Positions 6,452-9,638 of a stretch of DNA of 9,638 bases are shown piece by piece (position 1 is the first letter of the stretch; every line of letters starts with the position of its first letter). This DNA is from Cyanobacteria bacterium M_surface_7_m2_037 (GTDB lineage: Bacteria > Cyanobacteriota > Cyanobacteriia > PCC-6307 > Cyanobiaceae): the NCBI GenBank assembly GCA_016882585.1, contig VGPP01000060.1, positions 1 through 9,638 on the forward strand, read 5' to 3'. The notes under the pieces were generated by a model that was not told where the DNA came from, searched no databases, and was given only the letters and a program-made list of their open reading frames with translations. Position numbers and translations under genes: made by a program.

Positions 6452-7197
6452 GAACTGGTGCTGCCGAACAGGGGTTCCCGGCGGGGATTCTGAACTAAAG
6501 CCTTCATCTGCCGCACCGCCTCCTCCAGGCCCACCGCCAGGGCGCGGGCCACGATCGTGTGGCCGATGTTGAGCTCCTCCATCCCCTCGATCGCCGCCAC
6601 CGGCTCCACGTTCTGATACGTGAGGCCGTGGCCGGCATTCACCCGCAGGCCGAGGCTGCGGGCGATGAAGCTGCCTTCGGTGAGGCGGGCCAGCTCCAGC
6701 GGTTGCTGTTGCCAGGTGGCTTCGGCGTAGGTTCCGGTGTGCAGCTCCACCCAGCGGGCACCGGTGGCGCGGCAGGCCTCCAGCTGGCTGGTTTCGGCAT
6801 CCACAAACAGGCTCACGCCGATGCCGGCCTCCTGCAGGCGGCCCACCAGGCCCTTGAGCGGCTCCAGCTGGCCGGCCACATCGAGGCCCCCTTCGGTGGT
6901 CACCTCCTCACGCTTCTCCGGCACCAGGGTCACCATGTCGGGCTTGATGCGCAGGGCGATCGCCTCCATCTCGGCCGTGGCCGCCATCTCCAGGTTGAGG
7001 CGGCTGCGCACGGTCTGGCGCAGTAGCTCCACGTCGCGGTCTTGGATGTGGCGGCGGTCTTCGCGCAGGTGCACAGTGATGCCATCGGCGCCGCCCAGTT
7101 CCGCCAGCAGCGCGTAGCTCACCGGATCGGGCTCCACGGTGCGGCGGGCCTGGCGCACGTTGGCGATGTGATCGATGTTCACGCCAAGGCTGGCCAT
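6448..7197 (-). CDS. pdxJ: PdxJ, pyridoxine 5'-phosphate synthase
   Basis: PdxJ condenses 1-deoxy-D-xylulose 5-phosphate with 3-amino-2-oxopropyl phosphate to give pyridoxine 5'-phosphate, the last ring-forming step of the DXP-dependent vitamin B6 pathway. The product is 249 aa, close to the usual 240. It is a TIM barrel with all signature stretches: LGVNIDHIANVRQAR (4-18), GITVHLREDRRHI (39-51) with the substrate-binding His43, Arg45 and His50, LNLEMA with Glu70, LVPEKR (91-96), TTEGG (100-104), ELHTG (151-155), NAGHGL (187-192) and NIGHTIVARA (from 210). It starts at ATG 7197 with no clear Shine-Dalgarno and overlaps ycf54 by four bases. It is divergent from the acyltransferase gene, so the 136-bp gap before it should contain its promoter. 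Confidence 0.96.
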   Translation of the reverse strand: MASLGVNIDHIANVRQARRTVEPDPVSYALLAELGGADGITVHLREDRRHIQDRDVELLRQTVRSRLNLEMAATAEMEAIALRIKPDMVTLVPEKREEVTTEGGLDVAGQLEPLKGLVGRLQEAGIGVSLFVDAETSQLEACRATGARWVELHTGTYAEATWQQQPLELARLTEGSFIARSLGLRVNAGHGLTYQNVEPVAAIEGMEELNIGHTIVARALAVGLEEAVRQMKALVQNPRREPLFGSTSS

Positions 7198-7333
7198 GGC
7201 ATCGGGGGCGTCTGGCCGGATCCTATGGATTTGGCTGCAGCGGCCGCAGGGGGAAGTGCCCGCCCGCGGTGAACGGCGTGGGGTTCAGCTCCTACGGTGA
7301 ACGCAACGGATTGGCCGAGCAGGCCGCGAGACG
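7198..7333. promoter_or_regulatory. Divergent region between pdxJ and the acyltransferase gene
   Basis: Both neighbours are transcribed outward from this 136-bp gap, which therefore should hold two promoters. I cannot assign clear -35/-10 boxes. TAGGAT on the minus strand near 7222-7227 is a candidate -10 for pdxJ. A 9-bp direct repeat, CGGTGAACG, occurs at 7267-7275 and 7295-7303 (28-bp spacing), upstream of the acyltransferase start. Confidence 0.35.
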
Positions 7334-8074
7334 GTGGCGACGGCGTCCAGTCAGCTGAGCAAGCGCGAGCAGAGCCTGTGCAACGGCATCAGCCCCTGGC
7401 TGTCGCCGCTGGCGATGCTGATTACCCAAGACGTGGCCCTCAAGGGTTTCTTCCGCCGGCTGCATGTGATCGGCCGCGAGCATCTGCCCCTGAGCGGCCC
7501 GGTGTTGATGGCCCCCACCCACCGGGCCCGCTGGGATGCGCTGATGCTTCCGTATGCGGCCGGCCGGCGGGTGAGCGGGCGCGACTGCCGCTTCATGGTC
7601 ACCCTCGATGAGATGAAGGGGCTGCAGGGCTGGTTTCTGCACCGGCTCGGCTGCTTCCCGGTGAACCAGCTCAAACCGCAGACCGCCAGCCTGCGCTTTG
7701 CCGTGGACCTGCTCGAGGCGGGCCAGCAGCTGGTGGTGTTTCCCGAGGGGCGGATCATGCGCGAGCCCGGCCCGATTCGCTTGATGCAGGGGTTGTCGCG
7801 GCTGGCGTTGTTGGCCTCCGCCCATGGGCTCGATGTGCCGGTGCTGCCGATCGGCATCGCCTACGGCCGCGCCGTTCCCCGCTTCGGCGATTCGGCTGCC
7901 CTGGCCTTCGGGCCGCCGCTGCATGTGCAGGGCCACGGCCGTGAGGCGGCTAAGCACTTCAGTGAGCAACTGGCGGCAGCGATGGCCGCGGCGGAGCGTG
8001 AAGCCCTGGCAGTGGTGGGCCGCAGCGCTGCGGAAGGCGGCTTTGCAGCGCCCGTAGAGTTTTCCAACGTCTGA
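7334..8074 (+). CDS. plsC: PlsC-type 1-acyl-sn-glycerol-3-phosphate acyltransferase
   Basis: The protein belongs to the glycerolipid acyltransferase family, which at this step acylates lysophosphatidate to phosphatidate at the membrane. It is 246 aa, a normal length. Motif I is HRARWD (63-68), the catalytic HxxxxD, though the residue before the His is Thr instead of the more common Asn. Motif II is within GWFLHRLGCFPVN (99-111). Motif III is FPEGRI (136-141), lacking the usual FPEGTRS spelling. Motif IV is VPVLPIGIAYG. The start is GTG (7334-7336). The frame is closed by TGA at 7298-7300, leaving no ATG alternative. Only a weak GAG precedes it. Cyanobacteria often carry several paralogues of this family, so the exact acyl acceptor is uncertain. 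The next gene starts 9 bases after its stop. Confidence 0.85.
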   Translation: MATASSQLSKREQSLCNGISPWLSPLAMLITQDVALKGFFRRLHVIGREHLPLSGPVLMAPTHRARWDALMLPYAAGRRVSGRDCRFMVTLDEMKGLQGWFLHRLGCFPVNQLKPQTASLRFAVDLLEAGQQLVVFPEGRIMREPGPIRLMQGLSRLALLASAHGLDVPVLPIGIAYGRAVPRFGDSAALAFGPPLHVQGHGREAAKHFSEQLAAAMAAAEREALAVVGRSAAEGGFAAPVEFSNV

Positions 8075-8083
8075 CTTGATGCC

Positions 8084-8620
8084 GTGCGCCGGCCGATCGC
8101 CGCTCTTGCCCTCAGCGCCCTGGCGTTGGTGACCCCCAGCCTGGCCCCCCTGCCGGTGGGCGCCCAGCAGGAGCCTGAGAAGGTGCTCGAATCCACCAGC
8201 TCCGGCCTCAACCTGGCCTCCGTGCAGGCCAAGGTGGCCCAGGGTGATGCGGCCGCGGCGGCTGGCAAGCTCAGCCAGGCTAAAACCGACTACGACCAGG
8301 CTCTGGAAGCCGCCACCTATCTGGTGAGCGCCTACCGCAACCTCTCCGGTGCCTTCCGCGGCCTCGATGCCCGCATCCCCCGTGAGATGGATCAGAAGGG
8401 CCGTGAAGCCACCGAACTGCAGGCCAACATCGAGCTGCGCCTGGCGGCGTTGCTGCGCCGCATGAACCAGCCACAGGTGGCTGTGCCCTTGCTGGTGCGG
8501 GTGGTGCAGCGCATGTCGCCCACCAGCCCCCAGGGCCAGAAGGCCTACCAGAGCCTGCTGGAGCTCGGCTTTGTGGCCACGCCCTACTCCGCCGCCACCG
8601 CTGCTCCGGCAGCCCAGTGA
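8084..8620 (+). CDS. Secreted helical (TPR-like) conserved hypothetical protein
   Basis: The product is 178 aa from a GTG start. No ATG lies in frame between it and the upstream stop. Residues 1-27 form a clear signal peptide: two arginines, a hydrophobic Ala/Leu core and a VGA-QQ cleavage site, so it is exported to the periplasm or lumen. From about 45 to 160 it is alpha-helical with tetratricopeptide character: GKLSQAKTDYDQALEAATYL (about 60-79), then AYRNLSGAFRGL, then ELRLAALLRRMNQPQVAVPL and YQSLLELGF. The tail is Ala/Pro rich and low complexity. No catalytic motif is visible. It probably acts as a scaffold or binding protein. It follows plsC by 9 bases in the same frame and is likely co-transcribed with it. 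I recognise it only as conserved among picocyanobacteria. Confidence 0.78.
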   Translation: MRRPIAALALSALALVTPSLAPLPVGAQQEPEKVLESTSSGLNLASVQAKVAQGDAAAAAGKLSQAKTDYDQALEAATYLVSAYRNLSGAFRGLDARIPREMDQKGREATELQANIELRLAALLRRMNQPQVAVPLLVRVVQRMSPTSPQGQKAYQSLLELGFVATPYSAATAAPAAQ

Positions 8621-8669
8621 TCACGGCGCCTACATTCCCTGCTCAGCCCGCTCCCCGACGCTCCTAGCG

Positions 8670-8906
8670 ATGGTCCATCCCGACCAGGTGAGAGCCGCTA
8701 TCACCCAGGCCCTGCCCGATGCCCGTGTTGAGGTGGAAGACCTCACCGGCGGCGGCGATCACCTGCAGGTGACGGTGGTGTCCACCGCCTTCGACGGCCT
8801 GAGCCGCGTGAAGCAACACCAGCTCGTGTATGGCGCGCTGCGCAGCGAACTGGCCAGCGAGGCCATTCACGCCCTCGCCCTTCAGACCTCCACCCCCACC
8901 GCCTGA
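8670..8906 (+). CDS. BolA-family protein (IbaG-like)
   Basis: A 78-aa BolA/IbaG protein, which in other bacteria binds monothiol glutaredoxins through a shared [2Fe-2S] cluster and takes part in iron-sulfur trafficking or redox regulation. The fold signature is intact: VEDLTGGGDHLQVTVVS (22-38) with His31 in the loop, then FDGLSRVKQHQLVYGALRSEL (41-61) with the invariant His50, and IHALALQT near the end. It resembles E. coli IbaG (FDGMSRVKKQQTVYGPL) more than BolA itself. I chose ATG 8670. The frame is open upstream but overlaps the previous gene in another frame and has no family similarity. A TACATT (8631) could be a -10 of its own promoter, but no matching -35 is seen. The glutaredoxin gene follows after TGA-TCC. 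Confidence 0.93.
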   Translation: MVHPDQVRAAITQALPDARVEVEDLTGGGDHLQVTVVSTAFDGLSRVKQHQLVYGALRSELASEAIHALALQTSTPTA

Positions 8907-8909
8907 TCC

Positions 8910-9230
8910 ATGGACGCCTCCACCCAGCAACGCATCGAACAACTGGTGGGCAGCAGCCCCGTGTTCGTGTTCATGAAGGGCAGCAAGTTGATGCCCCAGT
9001 GCGGCTTCAGCAACAACGTGGTGCAGATCCTCAACTCCCTGGGGGTGGCCTTCGAAACCTTCGATGTGCTCTCCGACATGGAGATCCGTCAGGGCATCAA
9101 GGAGTTTTCTGATTGGCCCACCATTCCCCAGGTGTACGTGAACGGGGAGTTCATCGGCGGATCCGACATCCTGATCGAGATGTACAACTCCGGCGAGCTG
9201 CGCGAAAAGCTGGCTGTCGCCCTGGCCTGA
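8910..9230 (+). CDS. grxD: Monothiol CGFS glutaredoxin (Grx4/GrxD type)
   Basis: A 106-aa single-domain class II glutaredoxin that binds a [2Fe-2S] cluster with glutathione and passes it to apo-proteins, usually with a BolA partner. Family hallmarks are all present: MKG (22-24), the active site PQCGFS with CGFS at 31-34, WPTIPQVYVNGEFIGGSD (69-86) with the cis-proline and glutathione-binding residues, and a C-terminal helix. Only one active-site cysteine is present, as expected for a monothiol enzyme. It lies three bases after bolA in the same frame, which supports a functional pair. It is the last gene of the plus-strand run and is followed by a terminator-like hairpin. Confidence 0.96.
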   Translation: MDASTQQRIEQLVGSSPVFVFMKGSKLMPQCGFSNNVVQILNSLGVAFETFDVLSDMEIRQGIKEFSDWPTIPQVYVNGEFIGGSDILIEMYNSGELREKLAVALA

Positions 9231-9239
9231 GGGGCTGCG

Positions 9240-9264
9240 GGGCCGGATCAGTTCCGGCCCGTTT
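9240..9264 (+). terminator. Hairpin terminator of the bolA-grxD run
   Basis: GGGCCGGA (9240-9247) and TCCGGCCC (9253-9260) form a perfect 8-bp stem with a 5-base loop, followed by GTTT, a short T-run. It begins 9 bases after the grxD stop. The right arm and loop lie inside the stop codon and last codons of the convergent small gene, so the same DNA serves both. On the minus strand no T-run follows. Confidence 0.6.
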
Positions 9265-9514
9265 CGTAGAGGGTGCTCATGTCATCGCCGGGGCCGATGA
9301 AGCTGGAGGGATCCATGATCCAGCGATCCACCAGCTCCTCCAGGCGCCGTTGCGCAATCGGATCGAGCACGGCGGTCTTGCGCAGGGCGTGCAGATACCC
9401 GTCGGCGTAGAGGCGCAGCTCGGCCGGGCTGTGGTAGCGGCTGGCCAGCGACTGGCAGGCGTCGCACAGCGACTGGAAGTGGCGGATGGCGTCGGGGTGT
9501 TGCAGAGCGGTCAT
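9248..9514 (-). CDS. Small conserved cyanobacterial protein (DUF6761-like)
   Basis: The product is 88 aa from ATG 9514. A GTG at 9559 would add 15 residues of Pro/Gly character and is less likely. MTALQHPDAIRHFQSLCDAC, then ELRLYADGYLHALRKT and RRLEELVDRWIMDPSSF, is a helical pattern that I associate with a short cyanobacterial family of unknown function (DUF6761, from memory). It has no signal peptide or membrane segment. Two close cysteines (CDAC) occur, but no metal-site partner is seen. It converges on grxD with a 17-bp gap and is divergent from the gene starting at 9596. Function unknown. Confidence 0.75.
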   Translation of the reverse strand: MTALQHPDAIRHFQSLCDACQSLASRYHSPAELRLYADGYLHALRKTAVLDPIAQRRLEELVDRWIMDPSSFIGPGDDMSTLYETGRN

Positions 9515-9595
9515 GAGCGGACCGGGTGGGACAGCTGGCAAGGCATCGCCTGATACCACTCTGGCCAGGAAAACAGGGATAGCGTAGGCAGAACC

Positions 9596-9638
9596 ATGGA
9601 GAACCAGGTGGAATCCTCCGCTGTCGGCTCCACAACCA
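9596..9638 (+). CDS. 5' end of an unidentified gene (14 codons, cut by window edge)
   Basis: An ATG at 9596 opens a frame reading MENQVESSAVGSTT to the window end. A weak purine stretch (TAGGCAG) lies about 5 bases before it. It is divergent from the DUF6761-like gene with an 81-bp gap that should hold both promoters. A low-complexity Ser/Thr lead-in of this sort and a MEN start occur in some cyanobacterial response regulators, but 14 codons are too few to name it. Confidence 0.5.
   Translation, partial: MENQVESSAVGSTT

Noticed and set aside
7292..7969. A 225-codon minus-strand frame opposite the acyltransferase
   Set aside because: It is the antisense shadow of a gene with all acyltransferase motifs. 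It has no recognisable features.
1373..9345. Several copies of the E. coli Chi octamer GCTGGTGG or its complement, for example near 1373, 4590, 4665, 7727 and 9334
   Set aside because: The octamer arises easily from Leu-Val (CTG GTG) codons and from His/Gln/Leu-rich GC-biased coding. Chi of cyanobacterial RecBCD is not known to be this sequence, so no claim is made.

Overview
The window looks like a piece of the chromosome of a GC-rich alpha-cyanobacterium of the Cyanobium / marine-freshwater Synechococcus type. Three things point that way: a chlorophyll-cyclase accessory protein (Ycf54), repeated copies of the cyanobacterial HIP1 octamer GCGATCGC, and small conserved proteins that I recognise only from picocyanobacteria. 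The region is densely coded, and all ten complete genes end in TGA. I see no insertion sequence, phage gene, CRISPR array, tRNA or rRNA.

Left block (1-5494, minus strand): a PPP-type metallophosphatase, then recC, then the 5' 1.5 kb of recB, which runs off the left edge. The three genes are packed end to end. Phosphatase and recC are separated only by TGA-GCC-TTG in one frame. recC and recB overlap by ATGA, and recB has a nearly ideal Shine-Dalgarno inside the last recC codons. RecB and RecC are the helicase-nuclease and scaffold subunits of exonuclease V, used in double-strand-break repair. recD is not in view.

Middle (5495-7333): a small plus-strand cyanobacterial protein (119 aa, Nif11-like in part) is divergent from the phosphatase. 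About 200 bp without a gene follow, holding an AT-richer inverted repeat and a two-copy 26-bp tandem repeat. Then come ycf54 and pdxJ on the minus strand. pdxJ is transcribed first and overlaps ycf54 by ATGA, so vitamin B6 synthesis and the Mg-protoporphyrin monomethyl ester cyclase step are probably co-expressed.

Right block (7334-9230, plus strand): a PlsC-type acyltransferase, a secreted helical repeat protein, an IbaG-like BolA protein and a CGFS monothiol glutaredoxin. The last two are classic iron-sulfur/redox partners. A hairpin at 9240-9260 probably ends this run and lies partly inside the 3' end of a convergent small gene (DUF6761-like, minus strand). The first 14 codons of another plus-strand gene begin at 9596.

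Most of this is ordinary core genome. The items worth a second look are the gene junctions, the palindromic intergenic region at 5990-6120 and the Nif11-like protein. I did not find a convincing new multi-gene system.
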